Part shown: positions 63,721 through 64,000 of the stretch, piece by piece
Numbering within the stretch: position 1 is the first letter of the stretch
Layout: every line of letters starts with the position of its first letter
DNA from: Skeletonema tropicum
Lineage: Eukaryota > Bacillariophyta > Thalassiosirophyceae > Thalassiosirales > Thalassiosiraceae
Direction of reading: 5' to 3'
Assembly: GCA_037178625.1 (NCBI GenBank)
Contig: CM074134.1
Span: 992,001-1,056,000, forward strand
DNA length: 64,000 nucleotides
Made by a program: the position numbers and the translations under genes
Notes under the pieces: model-generated
Database searches by the model: none
What the model saw: only the letters and a program-made list of their open reading frames with translations
What the model was told of the DNA's origin: nothing

Positions 63721-64000
63721 TTACTGAACATTTCCATACCGTGAGCTACCCAAACCATTGGAGAATTCCACCACAAATGGATGACCAACCATCTTTTCAA
63801 CTTTTCCTTCATATTGAATTGCATCATCATCTTCTAATCTATTTTCACCATCAAACAAGTCATCTACAATCGCCACAATTTGTCTTGGGACCAACACTTT
63901 ATCACCGAAATATGACGCAGTTACATTGATCGCTTGTAGAATTCGAATCAGGCTAATACGGCTAATTCTACCAGTTTTTTCGTGATCAAACACGTCGATT
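63721..64000 (-). CDS. EF-hand-like protein, 3' end only
   Basis: The frame runs off the window edge at 64000 and ends with a stop at 63721. It begins FDHEKTGRISRISLIRIL, which resembles an EF-hand Ca2+ loop (D-x-E-x-T-G-x-I-S) and its exiting helix. It is followed by RQIVAIVDDLFDGENRLEDDDAIQYEGKVEKMVGHPFVVEF. The gene extends beyond the window, so the total length and other domains are unknown. Confidence 0.6.
   Translation of the reverse strand, partial: IDVFDHEKTGRISRISLIRILQAINVTASYFGDKVLVPRQIVAIVDDLFDGENRLEDDDAIQYEGKVEKMVGHPFVVEFSNGLGSSRYGNVQ

Overview
The window looks like nuclear DNA from a diatom, probably a centric one. The evidence is: spliceosomal introns of about 65-105 bp with GTAAG/GTGAG donors; several N-termini with a signal peptide followed by an ASAFAP-like motif (AFFAPP, AFAPP, ADAF), the mark of import into a secondary plastid; a Ty1/copia element with the diatom-type DRGANGG protease motif; and genes for Integrator subunit 1, an actin-related protein, a formamidase and a probable selenoprotein. 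Species cannot be named from the sequence alone.

Layout. 1-7667: two tandem copies of a copia-like retrotransposon sharing an LTR; both lack reverse transcriptase and most of RNase H. 7668-9060: unknown ORF and a truncated DEAD helicase. 9218-11130: a two-exon membrane protein and a dual-specificity phosphatase. 11586-13546: a glycosyltransferase gene inside a ~2 kb segment that recurs inverted at 31718-33675. 13.1-15.4 kb: helicase debris and a dead pogo-like transposon. 15416-17312: formamidase with seven exons. 17.3-19.5 kb: mostly non-coding, with a tyrosine-recombinase-like fragment. 19772-30831: dense host genes (actin-related protein, plastid membrane protein, SelU-like selenoprotein with in-frame TGA and a SECIS-like hairpin, plastid GNAT, organellar OPR-like RNA-binding protein, SET-like protein). 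30.9-35.5 kb: fold-back elements, the second glycosyltransferase copy and a hAT element with a perfect 8-bp target duplication. 35527-41613: Integrator subunit 1, three exons. 41.9-47.0 kb: a dead reverse transcriptase split by a stack of nested elements, one of them a 397-bp palindrome. 47207-51897: about 25 copies of a 184-bp satellite. 52146-54260: a carrier-family gene split in frame by a TA-flanked element. 54282-64000: compact host genes (coiled-coil ankyrin-like protein, diatom-type hypothetical protein, carnosine N-methyltransferase, plastid methyltransferase, CorA transporter, fibrillin-like protein, EF-hand protein cut by the window edge).

The genes form no operon or single pathway. 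Host genes sit in two compact blocks (19.7-30.8 kb and 52-64 kb) plus isolated genes, often divergent or convergent with 20-100 bp spacers, and accessory tracts of nested mobile DNA lie between them. The most notable items are the SelU-like selenoprotein with its candidate SECIS, the RT-less copia derivative that was nevertheless duplicated, the nested transposon stack with its palindrome, the 184-bp satellite with exchangeable sub-blocks, and the carrier gene interrupted by a TA-flanked element.
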